Positions 8,114 through 16,665 are shown, numbered from the stretch's first letter. The stretch: DNA of 55,215 nucleotides from JAJZCD01 sp964570005 (GCA_964570005.1 CAZMWE010000003.1:1-55215), one strand, 5' to 3'. Numbers and translations: made by a program. Notes: generated by a model not told the origin, from the sequence alone.

Positions 8114-9148
8114 CTACAGCAGGCTAGCTTGTGCTGCATCCTTCGGAGGCTGTTTACCCAAGTGTGCATATGTTTTGTGTGTGACGCGGCGGCCGCGCGG
8201 CGTACGTTCCAGCAGACCGATCTGCATCAGGTACGGCTCAATAAAATCTTCGATGGTGCTGCGTTCTTCCGCCGTCAGCGCCGCCAGCGTTTCCACGCCT
8301 ACCGGGCCACCGTTGTAACTGTCGATAATGGCTGCCAGCAGCATACGATCGGCCGGGTCAAGCCCCAGGTCATCGATCTCCAGTAATTGCAGCGCCTGGT
8401 TACTGACCGGTAAATCGATGATACCATCGCCATTCACGTCGGCATAGTCGCGTACGCGCTTGAGCAGGCGGTTGGCGATGCGCGGAGTTTGACGACTGCG
8501 CTCTGCCAGCTTGAGGGCTGCTTCATCGTTAATCTTGACGTCAAGGATGCCGGCCGCCCGCGTAATCACCTGACGCATTTGCTCATGGGTGTAAAATTCC
8601 AACCGGTGAGTGTGCCCGAAGCGGTCACGCAGCGGCGCAGCCAATGCCCCAGCCCGCGTCGTAGCGCCAATCAATGTAAACTGTGGCAAATCAAGCCGTA
8701 GGCTGCGGGCCGATGGCCCTTTGCCAAGCATAATATCCAGCTTGTAGTCTTCCATGGCGCTATATAGCACTTCTTCGACCGTGCGGTGCAGCCGATGGAT
8801 TTCGTCGATGAACAGGATGTCGCCATCGTGCAGGTTGGTCAGCAAGCTGGCCAGATCCCCTGCCCGCTCAATAGCTGGGCCGCTGGTAATACGGATTTGC
8901 GCACCCATTTCGTTGGCAATGACGCTTGCCATGGTGGTCTTACCGAGCCCCGGCGGGCCGTAAAGCAGCACGTGGTCAAGCGCTTCACCGCGTTTTTTTG
9001 CTGCAGCAATCGCCAGCTGCAGGTTTTGCTTCAGCCGGTCCTGGCCGATGTAATTCGCGAAGTCCTGCGGGCGCAGCTTGACCTCGAACTCTTGTTCTTC
9101 GGGAGTTTCGTCCTGGGTAACCGTAGTTCCGACAATCCGATCAATCAT
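8114..9148 (-). CDS. ruvB: Holliday junction branch migration helicase RuvB
   Basis: RuvB is the AAA+ motor that, with RuvA, drives branch migration of Holliday junctions. The 344 residues show Walker A GPPGLGKTT at 64-72, Walker B DEIHRL around 115-120, the sensor 1 GATTRAG and the C-terminal winged helix with RTPRGRRVT. The length matches the family. TATAAT (9157-9162) ends 8 nt before the ATG with no ribosome site, so the message is probably leaderless. Unlike the common ruvAB arrangement, ruvB is separated from the ruvC-ruvA operon by a divergently read small gene. Confidence 0.96.
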   Translation of the reverse strand: MIDRIVGTTVTQDETPEEQEFEVKLRPQDFANYIGQDRLKQNLQLAIAAAKKRGEALDHVLLYGPPGLGKTTMASVIANEMGAQIRITSGPAIERAGDLASLLTNLHDGDILFIDEIHRLHRTVEEVLYSAMEDYKLDIMLGKGPSARSLRLDLPQFTLIGATTRAGALAAPLRDRFGHTHRLEFYTHEQMRQVITRAAGILDVKINDEAALKLAERSRQTPRIANRLLKRVRDYADVNGDGIIDLPVSNQALQLLEIDDLGLDPADRMLLAAIIDSYNGGPVGVETLAALTAEERSTIEDFIEPYLMQIGLLERTPRGRRVTHKTYAHLGKQPPKDAAQASLL

Positions 9149-9156
9149 GCTCTAGT

Positions 9157-9184
9157 ATTATACCGCTTGCACGTGTAGTAGAAT
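9157..9184. promoter_or_regulatory. back-to-back -10 boxes for ruvB (-) and the 9193 gene (+)
   Basis: The minus-strand TATAAT at 9157-9162 serves ruvB. TAGAAT at 9179-9184 on the plus strand ends 8 nt before the ATG of the membrane protein. Only about 44 bp separate the two start codons, so the promoters overlap and may interfere. Confidence 0.55.
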
Positions 9185-9192
9185 ATTCAGCA

Positions 9193-9609
9193 ATGGCCAA
9201 GCCAAGCAGCAGCGCGCGAAAAGCAATCCCCGCGGCCAGTCATAGACACGCCGTTCTTGACATTCTTATAATCATTTGGCTGCTCTCTATTATTCCTCTT
9301 CTGGTTGAATATACGCGTGCTGCTCCCGGCTTTCCCGACAATCCTCCAACCGGTAATAGCCATGCCATCTTCATCTTCGCCAGTATCTTCGCCGGACTGC
9401 AAGTCGCAGTAGCAGTCGTTAGTGCGAGCCGAAGCAACTCTATCGTCAAGCTTATTATAGCAATCTGCCTTTCGGTAGTTATCCTCTTTCCAGAAATGGT
9501 CGTTTTCCTGCTCCTGCTTCTACTGTACCCTCTTGCGATACCAGCTATCGCCACAACGGCCATCATACTAATAACCCGTCTGGTTAAGCAGAACAAAACC
9601 GTAAAATAA
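9193..9609 (+). CDS. small hydrophobic membrane protein, unknown
   Basis: The 138 residues hold a basic N-terminus, then three or four hydrophobic segments (LDILIIIWLLSIIPLLV, AIFIFASIFAGLQVAVAVV, IVKLIIAICLSVVIL and MVVFLLLLLLYPLAIPAIA) and a short basic tail, so it is an integral membrane protein. The start has a -10-like TAGAAT 8 nt upstream, as at many real starts here. It lies between ruvB and ruvA on the opposite strand, which makes a recombination role unlikely. No family recognised. Confidence 0.6.
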   Translation: MAKPSSSARKAIPAASHRHAVLDILIIIWLLSIIPLLVEYTRAAPGFPDNPPTGNSHAIFIFASIFAGLQVAVAVVSASRSNSIVKLIIAICLSVVILFPEMVVFLLLLLLYPLAIPAIATTAIILITRLVKQNKTVK

Positions 9610-9618
9610 ACTTGCAGC

Positions 9619-10194
9619 TTAGCTCTTTAGGGCTAATCGTATACGCTCTTCGGTCGGCAGGGATGCTTCAATATCTTTGAGAGCTAGCGTGGCATCTTGG
9701 GGGGAATAGCCCAGGGAAATAAGCGCTTCTACCGCCTCATCGCCGACGTTAATACCCGGCCGAGCTACCAAACCTTCGGCAGCTTCCGTGCTGGCTAAGC
9801 CAACCTTGTCACGCAGCTCCACGACAATTTGCTCCGCCGCACGCTTACCTACACCCTTAGCACTCTGCAACAACTTCACATCACCTGCCGCAATCGCACC
9901 GCGCACCGTCGGCGCTGTACCAATATCCAGCACTGCCAGCGCCACTTTAGGTCCTACATTTTTGACTCCTAGCAGCTGTTCGAATAATCGTTTAGTATCT
10001 AAACTAATGAACCCATACAGGTCGTAGCCTTGCTCGCGGATGTGTTCATATACATATACTTTAGCCGGTTTATCGCTAGGTAGCCGCCCGAAGTCTTCAG
10101 CCGTCACTTGCAGACCGTATCCTACACCATGCACATCCAACACGACCATGTCAGCCAGCTTTTCGCTCACCACCCCGTTCAATGTCGCAATCAT
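9619..10194 (-). CDS. ruvA: Holliday junction DNA helicase subunit RuvA
   Basis: RuvA binds the four-way junction and loads RuvB. The 191 residues show the OB-fold N-terminus MIATLNG with LDVHGVGYGLQV, two helix-hairpin-helix motifs (LLGVKNVGPKVALAVL and AKGVGKRAAEQIVVEL), and a C-terminal domain III (EAVEALISLGYS) that contacts RuvB. Slightly short but complete. It starts 4 nt after the ruvC stop, so the two form an operon. Confidence 0.95.
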   Translation of the reverse strand: MIATLNGVVSEKLADMVVLDVHGVGYGLQVTAEDFGRLPSDKPAKVYVYEHIREQGYDLYGFISLDTKRLFEQLLGVKNVGPKVALAVLDIGTAPTVRGAIAAGDVKLLQSAKGVGKRAAEQIVVELRDKVGLASTEAAEGLVARPGINVGDEAVEALISLGYSPQDATLALKDIEASLPTEERIRLALKS

Positions 10195-10198
10195 ATGG

Positions 10199-10672
10199 CT
10201 AGTATCTCACACTTTGGGCGTGTGTGAGGGCGGCGGCGATAGCATCGGCAGCATCATCGGGCTTGGGGATTTGAGACAAACCAAGTAACACACGTACCAT
10301 CTCCTGCATTTGTTTTTTGTCCGCCTTACCATAGCCGGTAATCGCCTGCTTGATCTGCAGGGGCGTATACTCGTAAATTTCCAGGCCGGCTAGCCTGCCG
10401 CATAGCAACACCACGCCGCGAGCCTGTGCTACGGTCATGGCAGTGGTGACGTTGCGGGCAAAAAACAGTTTTTCCACGCTCATGACCTGCGGTCTGGTGT
10501 TCACGATGATGTCCGTAAGTTCTTCGTAGATAGTCTGCAGGCGTACCGCGTCATCCTCATGGACCGGCGTGCGGATTACACCACCGTCCACCAGTACACA
10601 CTTACCCTCGACAGCTTCAATGACACCGAAGCCCAAAATCCCCGTTCCCGGATCAATCCCCAATATCCGCAT
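10199..10672 (-). CDS. ruvC: crossover junction endodeoxyribonuclease RuvC
   Basis: RuvC resolves Holliday junctions by paired strand cuts. The 157 residues open MRILGIDPGTGILGFG, carrying the first catalytic Asp, followed by SVEKLFFARN (catalytic Glu), the EYTPLQIKQAITGYGKADK motif and a C-terminal DDAADAIAAALTHA with the last acidic residues. I chose the ATG at 10672: the longer frame begins with GTG and passes through a TATACT -10 (10679-10684) that ends 6 nt before this ATG. First gene of ruvC-ruvA. Confidence 0.95.
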   Translation of the reverse strand: MRILGIDPGTGILGFGVIEAVEGKCVLVDGGVIRTPVHEDDAVRLQTIYEELTDIIVNTRPQVMSVEKLFFARNVTTAMTVAQARGVVLLCGRLAGLEIYEYTPLQIKQAITGYGKADKKQMQEMVRVLLGLSQIPKPDDAADAIAAALTHAQSVRY

Positions 10673-10771
10673 ATGACTAGTATATCTCCGATACACTATC
10701 TATACTCAGAAAATCTACAACGAGCTTGCCGTAAAGTTTTATTCAGCTCCTTTAGTATAAAATAGACGAAG

Positions 10772-11842
10772 ATGGAAAACCGATATCGCTTCACTGACCA
10801 TCCGGGATATCTTCGCGAACTGATCGAGTTTGCACGCCATGCCAGATTGAATGACCGAATAGCCGTAATGACTATGGGGTTTGATCCGGATGAACCGATT
10901 GTCGGAGAATTGGTATGCGAGCTCGCGGCGGCAGCCGGCCGCGGCGTACACGTGATGCTTTCGATGGATGCGGTAAACTTTTTACACAACGACCGAACGC
11001 TAAAACCGGGACCATTGTGGTATGGCGTTGCGCCTACAGTGCGGTCACCCAGGCCATTCGGCAGACGCTTTGCCGCACTTAAAACCCTGCAGGAAGCCGG
11101 CGGCACGTATGTCATAACCAATCGGCCGCCACGGAGGTTCACGATTCCCCAGGCTGGGCGATCACATATTAAATTCGCTATCTTGAACGACCGTGTCTAC
11201 ATTGGGGGTTGTAACCTTGAAAGACCGTGTCAGATGGACGTAATGGTCAGCTGGCAGGACCAGGCAACAGCCGACTATCTTTATGGGTTTGCGGCCAACG
11301 TAGCACAAACAGCCAGCCCGCGTACAACACTACAGAGCCGTGACACACGACACCGAGTCGACACCAATACAACCCTGCTTTTTGATGCCGGCGTACCCCG
11401 GCAGTCTCGTATCCTGGACGAGGCGTTGCGACTTATCGACAGCGCGCAGGAGCGAATCTTTATGACATGCCAATTCTTTCCAGGCGGACGTACCGGCCAG
11501 CACTTGGCGGCCGCCATCCGGCGCGGCGTTGACGTGACACTTTACTACAGCCCACCCAGTACACACGGCGTAGGCGCACCGGGGCACTACCTGTACGAAC
11601 TGAGCGAACGCCAGCGTAACCCTGTAGGGCTCTTCCGAAATCGTTTACCGGCAAGCAACTCGAAGCTCCACGCCAAAGTGCTTGTGACCGAAAAAGGCGC
11701 TATGCACGGCAGTCACAACTATGTCGTGCAAGGTGTACGGCTGGGTACAGCCGAGATTGCGCTTTGTAGCCGAGATAGGGATTTTGCCGCTGCACTGGAA
11801 AAACAAATAACCAAAACTATACGGGAAACGCTAGGCGAGTAG
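10772..11842 (+). CDS. phospholipase-D-like (cardiolipin synthase type) protein
   Basis: Two PLD half-domains make up the 356 residues. The first HKD motif is HIKFAILND with GGCNL (His132, Lys134), the second HAKVLVTEKGAMHGSHN (His300, Lys302). The paired His/Lys that form and resolve the phosphohistidine intermediate are intact, but the aspartate position four residues after each Lys is Asn in the first motif and Glu in the second. No transmembrane segment is visible, unlike most cardiolipin synthases. It could transfer phosphatidyl groups or cut another phosphodiester. A TATAAA box at 10756-10761 ends 10 nt before the ATG. Confidence 0.75.
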   Translation: MENRYRFTDHPGYLRELIEFARHARLNDRIAVMTMGFDPDEPIVGELVCELAAAAGRGVHVMLSMDAVNFLHNDRTLKPGPLWYGVAPTVRSPRPFGRRFAALKTLQEAGGTYVITNRPPRRFTIPQAGRSHIKFAILNDRVYIGGCNLERPCQMDVMVSWQDQATADYLYGFAANVAQTASPRTTLQSRDTRHRVDTNTTLLFDAGVPRQSRILDEALRLIDSAQERIFMTCQFFPGGRTGQHLAAAIRRGVDVTLYYSPPSTHGVGAPGHYLYELSERQRNPVGLFRNRLPASNSKLHAKVLVTEKGAMHGSHNYVVQGVRLGTAEIALCSRDRDFAAALEKQITKTIRETLGE

Positions 11843-11857
11843 TGAACTACGTACCGC

Positions 11858-12580
11858 CTAGAGCAAAGATTCGTCAATATCGAAGTTGACGTGCGTGTTC
11901 GTGACATCGTCAATATCGTCCAGGGCATCCATCAGGCGCACAATTTTGCCGGCCGTATCTTTATCCGTAATCTCAATTGTTGTATTCGGCACATAGGTGA
12001 GCTCGGCTTCGGTAATCTCCAAATCAGCAGCGCGCAGCGCATCCCTCACTCGGGCCAGGTCGGTCGCCGCCGTATATACTACGCTTTCGTCGCCCTCTTC
12101 CTGTACATCCTCGGCACCGGCATCCAAAGCTGCCAAAAGCAGCTCGTCACCGACAGCCTTAACACGTATAGCACCCTTGCGGTCAAACTGAAAGGCTACC
12201 GCACCCTTTTCGGCGATATTGCCGCCATGCTTACTAAAAGCCAGACGCACTTCGGGATAGGTGCGGTTGGTGTTATCCGTGGCGACCTCAGCTAAAATCG
12301 CCACGCCGCCCGGGCCGTAACCCTCGTACAACACCTCTTGTAGCTGCGCCGCATTTTTATCTTTCACACGGTCAATACTGCGCTGGATGTTGGCTAGCGG
12401 CATGTTGGCCGTCCGGGCTTTGTCTACTGCCAGACGCAGCGCAAAATTCGTTTCCGGATCGGTGCCGCCGCGGGCCGCGATAGCAATCGCGTTACCGAGT
12501 TTCGTAAACAGCGCACCGCGGGCCGCATCTTTGGCACCCTTTTCGCGCTTAATGGTCGACCATTTAGAATGACCTGACAT
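11858..12580 (-). CDS. yebC: YebC/PmpR family protein
   Basis: The 240 residues begin MSGHSKWSTIKREKGAKDAARG and include NFALRLAVDKARTANMPLANI and YEGYGPGGVAILAEVATDN, hallmark stretches of the YebC family. Members were first described as DNA-binding regulators; some are now linked to translation of proline-rich stretches. Length and all three domains are intact. A TATGAT box (12596-12601) lies 15 nt before the ATG and abuts a perfect palindrome, so expression may be controlled there. Proximity to ruvC-ruvA is common in bacteria. Confidence 0.95.
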   Translation of the reverse strand: MSGHSKWSTIKREKGAKDAARGALFTKLGNAIAIAARGGTDPETNFALRLAVDKARTANMPLANIQRSIDRVKDKNAAQLQEVLYEGYGPGGVAILAEVATDNTNRTYPEVRLAFSKHGGNIAEKGAVAFQFDRKGAIRVKAVGDELLLAALDAGAEDVQEEGDESVVYTAATDLARVRDALRAADLEITEAELTYVPNTTIEITDKDTAGKIVRLMDALDDIDDVTNTHVNFDIDESLL

Positions 12581-12600
12581 TAGTCTCTTGCTCCAATCAT

Positions 12601-12619
12601 ATCTGTTATTTTAACAGAT
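12601..12619. promoter_or_regulatory. palindrome ATCTGTTA-ttt-TAACAGAT at the yebC promoter
   Basis: Two perfect 8-nt arms flank 3 nt, touching the upstream edge of the yebC -10 box. It could be an operator. It has no T-tract, so a terminator is less likely. Confidence 0.45.
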
Positions 12620-12703
12620 ACCGTGCAAAATCGAAAAGCAGTGTCTGATGTAAAAGCCGCTCAAAAACCCGCCCCTTGCCCTGGGTCAAAACCGGAAAAG
12701 ACA

Positions 12704-12856
12704 CTACCGATCCAGTATAACCTGCTCGCTGACCCGCAACTGCCGGGCATATTTGAAGGTACGGGCTTGGTTACGCCCGGAAACCGCGATATCGGGAAAG
12801 GCGGCATATTTTCTGCATAAAAAGTTATTAATCTGCGTATCAAGTTTGTTTGGCAT
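12704..12856 (-). CDS. 50-aa conserved-looking small protein, unknown
   Basis: An ATG at 12856 opens a 50-codon frame ending in TAG at 12704-12706. A near-perfect ribosome site (AGGAGG at 12862-12867) sits 5 nt before the ATG, which is strong support in a region where most first genes lack one. The product starts MPNKLDTQINNFLCRKY and ends LRVSEQVILDR; it is soluble, basic and probably helical. It follows the response regulator on the same strand. The frame on the opposite strand here has no ribosome site. No family recognised. Confidence 0.6.
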   Translation of the reverse strand: MPNKLDTQINNFLCRKYAAFPDIAVSGRNQARTFKYARQLRVSEQVILDR

Positions 12857-12975
12857 CACCCCCTCCTCTCGTTCCCCCACTAGTCGGAACTACCTTTAGT
12901 GTAGGGGAGGGAGCTGCATGGCCGCTGTAAGCCGCCTGGTCATAAAAGTGTAATAATTCTGGCTTCAGCTATACT

Positions 12976-13380
12976 TCAGCCTACGGGCTGGACAGTGCTG
13001 TCGACTTCTCGAATCAGTTTGACCAGTTCGTCGGGCGTTGCCCAGGCCTTAAGCATATAGTGCATCGCCCCAAGCGAAAACGCCTCGTCTATCTCACGCT
13101 GATCGTCGTAATTACTGAACACAATTATTTTGACAGTGGGACAGGTTTCCTTGGGCTTCAGTTTTTTTAAGAACTCTATGCCGTCCATTACCGGCATACG
13201 AAGGTCTAACAAAATGATGTCCGGCTTGTGCTTTTTAAGCAGCTCCAGCGCTTCTTTACCATTGTAAGCACGCTGCAGCGCAATATGCGCTGCTGTTAGC
13301 ACGCGTGCGTATGCTTCGTTAAGGAGCTGTTCGTCCTCAACAATAAGTACCTGCAAATTTTTATCGCTCATATTTACCAT
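12976..13380 (-). CDS. single-domain (CheY-like) response regulator
   Basis: The 134 residues form one receiver domain and no output domain: acidic pair in VLIVEDEQ (15-16), phospho-acceptor Asp59 in ILLDLRMPVMDG, and Lys111 in MLKAWATPDEL. I chose the ATG at 13380 because AAGGGG sits 5 nt before it; a TACAAT -10 lies further up at 13414-13419. It follows the histidine kinase gene after about 80 bp, so the kinase is its likely partner. Without an output domain it must act by protein contact or as a phosphate relay or sink. Confidence 0.88.
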   Translation of the reverse strand: MVNMSDKNLQVLIVEDEQLLNEAYARVLTAAHIALQRAYNGKEALELLKKHKPDIILLDLRMPVMDGIEFLKKLKPKETCPTVKIIVFSNYDDQREIDEAFSLGAMHYMLKAWATPDELVKLIREVDSTVQPVG

Positions 13381-13460
13381 AAACGCCCCTTGTTTATTGC
13401 TAACCGTAAATGTATTGTACGCGACCACTCATAGATAGTCTGTAAGCCAATTCGCATAAT

Positions 13461-15107
13461 TTACGATTTCCCGGATATACCGGCTACTGCTATATCATTC
13501 ACCATTGGCAACGAAATGGCAAATGTGGTGCCCCTGCCGATCTGCGACCTCACATCAATGGTACCGCCGTGCAAACGAACGATCTCCGCTGCCAGATACA
13601 GACCGATGCCGCTGCCGCCGGCTTCCACGCTCAAAGGGTTATGAATACGCGAAAACTTTACGAACAGCTTGCTCAAATCCTGCTTCTTTATCCCTACGCC
13701 CGTATCCATAATGCTCAATTGGCACGACTGGCCGCGTCGTTTGAGCGCAACCATTATACGGCCTTTGGGCGGGGTATACACGATGGCGTTATGCAGGATG
13801 TTCTCGACGGCTATATGCAAGTAGCTGTTATCGGCAGCCACAGGCACCGGGTACGGCGGGACGTGCAGGGTGAGCGTGTGGTGATGTCGTTGTAATTCGC
13901 CTTCCATATCTTTGGTAACGCTTCGCATCAGCGCACGAAGATCTACTACATTCGGCGATATGACCAGTTTGCCGGTGTCCACGCGGGCGGCACTGAGTAT
14001 CTGGTTAATTATCTGGATTTGGCGTTCGTTACTGTCGAACGCGTGCGTTAGCACGTCTGCCTGGTCCTTCGTTATGCCGCCTACATATCCTTGCAATACC
14101 ATACCAAGGTATTGCTTGACGGCCGTGGCCGGCGTACGCAGCTGATGGCTTGCCAGCGCCACAAACTCATCCTTGCTGCGGCTGATTGCTTCCAGCTCTT
14201 CGTTGCGCTGCTGCAGATTCCGGGCAGCACGGCGGTTCATACGATCCCGCTGGCGCGCTAGCTCAACCTGAGCACGCAGATCCTGCTGCTTGGTCAAGTC
14301 CACAACCACTCCGGCAAACTGCAAGTTACCTTCATTGGTGTCCGGTTCACCACGGGTGAGAATCCATCGCTGGCTTCCATCACCAAGCGTCACCCGGCAT
14401 TCCTCTTCAAACAAGCTGCGCTGCCCTACGGCTCGTTGCACGGAAGTAGTGACACGAGCCCGGTCGTCCGGATGTACCGATTCAAGAAATTCATCCAGGT
14501 TGTACGTGGCCGCGGATTTTTTAGTCATTTTGAACATACGCAGCAAATTCTTGTCTCCGGCTATCCTACCGGTCGCGACATCGAACACCCAGCTGCCCAC
14601 ATTTCCTATTTTAAGCGCAGCACTCAGACGGCCTTCGATGGTTTTTGCCTGCGAGGCAGCATGGAGTTCGTCAGTTACATCATGAGTGATACTCAGCACA
14701 TAGCGCACCGTGCCCGACGCGTCGCGCATTGGTTTATAGGTCGTCTGCATGTATACACTATGTCTTACCCCATCCACGCCGACCACGGTCGAGTTGTAAG
14801 GATCAAGCTGGTAGGAACGACCGGTGCGTATGACATGCTGCAGGTGCGTATCCAGATTTTTGGCAACCGTATTCCTGAAGTGTTCATCCGTATAGGGTAT
14901 CACCGAAAATAACGACTTCCCAATGAGCTCTTCACGGGGCACGTGCAGGAAAGCTTCCCGAGCTTTATTGACCTCGAGGATGGTGTGCGCTGGGTCTGAT
15001 GCATCAAAAAGCAGGCACGGATCGGGCATATCACAAAAAATTCGCCAGTAATCTATAGGGTCATGTCCGGCCGTCTTCGCGTCAGACGGCGACATTCTCG
15101 AATTCAT
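13461..15107 (-). CDS. PAS-containing sensor histidine kinase (soluble)
   Basis: The 548 residues have no transmembrane segment, so the sensor is cytoplasmic. Order: PAS domain (about 20-145), second PAS/PAC (about 160-275, with HPDDRARV and DGSQRWILTRGEP), coiled-coil linker, HisKA with the H box ALASHQLRTPATA (His321), then HATPase with the N box ENILHNAIVYTP, G1 DTGVGI and G2 GGSGIGL. The ATG at 15107 has a GGAAG ribosome-like site and lies inside the 3' end of the upstream regulator gene (26-bp overlap). It should phosphorylate the adjacent receiver; the PAS ligand is unknown. Confidence 0.9.
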   Translation of the reverse strand: MNSRMSPSDAKTAGHDPIDYWRIFCDMPDPCLLFDASDPAHTILEVNKAREAFLHVPREELIGKSLFSVIPYTDEHFRNTVAKNLDTHLQHVIRTGRSYQLDPYNSTVVGVDGVRHSVYMQTTYKPMRDASGTVRYVLSITHDVTDELHAASQAKTIEGRLSAALKIGNVGSWVFDVATGRIAGDKNLLRMFKMTKKSAATYNLDEFLESVHPDDRARVTTSVQRAVGQRSLFEEECRVTLGDGSQRWILTRGEPDTNEGNLQFAGVVVDLTKQQDLRAQVELARQRDRMNRRAARNLQQRNEELEAISRSKDEFVALASHQLRTPATAVKQYLGMVLQGYVGGITKDQADVLTHAFDSNERQIQIINQILSAARVDTGKLVISPNVVDLRALMRSVTKDMEGELQRHHHTLTLHVPPYPVPVAADNSYLHIAVENILHNAIVYTPPKGRIMVALKRRGQSCQLSIMDTGVGIKKQDLSKLFVKFSRIHNPLSVEAGGSGIGLYLAAEIVRLHGGTIDVRSQIGRGTTFAISLPMVNDIAVAGISGKS

Positions 15108-15759
15108 CGCTTCCGGTAGCCGCAACCAATAGCGGCACGTTTACGTAGTACGAAAAACGCTGATAGCTTATGAGTTTTCTGGTTTTGAGCCGGTGCAATT
15201 CGACCGCTGTAGTTTCGCGGGTCAACCCCACCATCTCCGCGATATCTTGGTGGCTGAGCCTGAGTGCGATCTTGGTAAGCCCGTCAGCCTGCTTTTCGCC
15301 GAACCTCGCCACCAGGTATTGCAGTATATACACCAGCTTTTCCTGCGCATGGGAATGCTCCAGCGCGTAGATATGCATGGTGGCACTGGTGTAGTGCGCC
15401 ATATAGGTTTTAAATATCTGGTCTTTGAGCGCAGGATCGCGTTCCAGGGCATTCATAAAATCATCTTTCGGCAAATACAACACGGTCGCATCGGTGAGCG
15501 CCTCGTAGTAATAGAGACTAACACGTGACATACCGAACACGCATTCTACCGGGAATATATCCCCGGCGCTCAACAGCGTAACCGTTCGTTGATCGCCGCC
15601 GTTGGTGATGCCATATACCTTGACAAGCCCCCGCTCCAGCACAAGTACGCCGCGCGGGATTTCACCTTGAAACAGCACTGTGCGCTTTTTGGCAAAGTGC
15701 CGGGTAACACTAGCTTCCTGCAATGACTTGAATGCTGCCAGCCTCATCTTTTCTTCCAT
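15082..15759 (-). CDS. Crp/Fnr family transcriptional regulator
   Basis: The 225 residues carry an N-terminal cyclic-nucleotide-binding-type beta barrel (LFQGEIPRGVLVLERGLVKVY, then LLSAGDIFPVE), a long dimer helix, and a C-terminal Crp-type helix-turn-helix (LSHQDIAEMVGLTRETTAVELHRLKTRKLI). No FNR-type N-terminal cysteine cluster is seen, so an effector or membrane/energy signal rather than an Fe-S cluster is likely. TATACT (15769-15774) ends 9 nt before the ATG at 15759: leaderless. Its 3' end overlaps the histidine kinase start, tying the two in one transcript. Confidence 0.88.
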   Translation of the reverse strand: MEEKMRLAAFKSLQEASVTRHFAKKRTVLFQGEIPRGVLVLERGLVKVYGITNGGDQRTVTLLSAGDIFPVECVFGMSRVSLYYYEALTDATVLYLPKDDFMNALERDPALKDQIFKTYMAHYTSATMHIYALEHSHAQEKLVYILQYLVARFGEKQADGLTKIALRLSHQDIAEMVGLTRETTAVELHRLKTRKLISYQRFSYYVNVPLLVAATGSDEFENVAV

Positions 15760-15962
15760 CAACTACACAGTATAGGCTTGCTGTCTACATTTTTCAGTTT
15801 TTTACTCTGTTAGATGCTTCTTGACCGCAGCGAAGCTAAAAATTCCTGACCGGTGTTGAGCTGTTCAGGCAAATAGCAGTATTGCTATGGCACCGACGTA
15901 GCACAAGTGCCATGCCCATTACCGAAACGTAGCGGTTCTGCAAAATAACATACAGTAGCCGG

Positions 15963-15994
15963 CTACACTGCCAGCGTGCACACCGCCAGTGTAG
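15963..15994. repeat. inverted repeat CTACACTG...CAGTGTAG
   Basis: Perfect 8-nt arms flank 16 nt in the 250-bp gap between the CGNR gene and the Crp-type gene. On the minus strand it lies downstream of the CGNR gene and could aid termination, but no T-tract follows. A smaller ATAGCA-gtat-TGCTAT repeat is at 15873-15888. Confidence 0.4.
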
Positions 15995-16033
15995 CAGTGG
16001 GTTTGTCATCGCCAAAGCATCAGCGGTAATTAG

Positions 16034-16594
16034 TTAGACTGTTCTTTTGCGGTACGCGGCCACGCGCTCACGCGTGGCACAGCGGGGTGAACAGTAGTTT
16101 TTGCTGCCGTCTCTACTAACGTCAACATACGGTCGGTGGCATGACGATGATGCGCACAATTTGCAAGCGTTCCACCCTTTTTCAGCCAGCAGCACAGCGA
16201 ACGCGAGAGCTGAGGCAGCAGCAAACCGTTCCACCCATGACGCCCCTTCACCGTCATCAACACACACCTGCCAAGCCTTGTTCTTACCACGCCTGAGGCA
16301 TGGTGTTGAAGCATATTCCGCAAGTACATTATTAAGCAGCATGGCCGTCTTGCCCGTATCCAATACTGTAAAGATTTTGTAGATCTTTTGCGTTACAAGC
16401 TTCAAATCATCAAATTCTACCTCTGTTACTGTGTCTATTTCGCTGTAACGCGCTAACACATCATTTACGTTACATACCGTTTCGCGGTACGCCAGCCTAC
16501 TAGGTGGGTGCAGCGCCGCAACGACGTCGGCTGCTCTCCGTGCGGCCAACACAACAGAACCGAACGGCAGTGAGTTCTCCATAGCCTCATCCAT
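16034..16594 (-). CDS. CGNR-type zinc-finger (ABATE-domain) regulator
   Basis: The 186 residues comprise a helical ABATE-like N-terminal domain and a C-terminal zinc finger starting CKLCASSSCHRP and ending NYCSPRCATRERVAAYRKR. In the family the last pair reads CGNR; here it is CATR, with the four metal-binding cysteines and the trailing basic stretch retained. Members are putative transcription factors. The ATG at 16594 has TATACT (16603-16608) ending 8 nt upstream; a TATAAT further up (16632-16637) could serve an in-frame TTG at 16627. It follows the GH13 gene on the same strand after about 70 bp. Confidence 0.75.
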   Translation of the reverse strand: MDEAMENSLPFGSVVLAARRAADVVAALHPPSRLAYRETVCNVNDVLARYSEIDTVTEVEFDDLKLVTQKIYKIFTVLDTGKTAMLLNNVLAEYASTPCLRRGKNKAWQVCVDDGEGASWVERFAAASALAFAVLLAEKGWNACKLCASSSCHRPYVDVSRDGSKNYCSPRCATRERVAAYRKRTV

Positions 16595-16665
16595 GATGGG
16601 CAAGTATAAACTATGTAACGCATACAATCTAATTATAGCGTTACCTCATCTGATAAACTCAGCAA

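Noticed and set aside
12623..12820. 65-codon plus-strand frame upstream of yebC
   Set aside because: Its start has no ribosome site; the minus-strand 50-codon ORF with AGGAGG covers most of the same bases.
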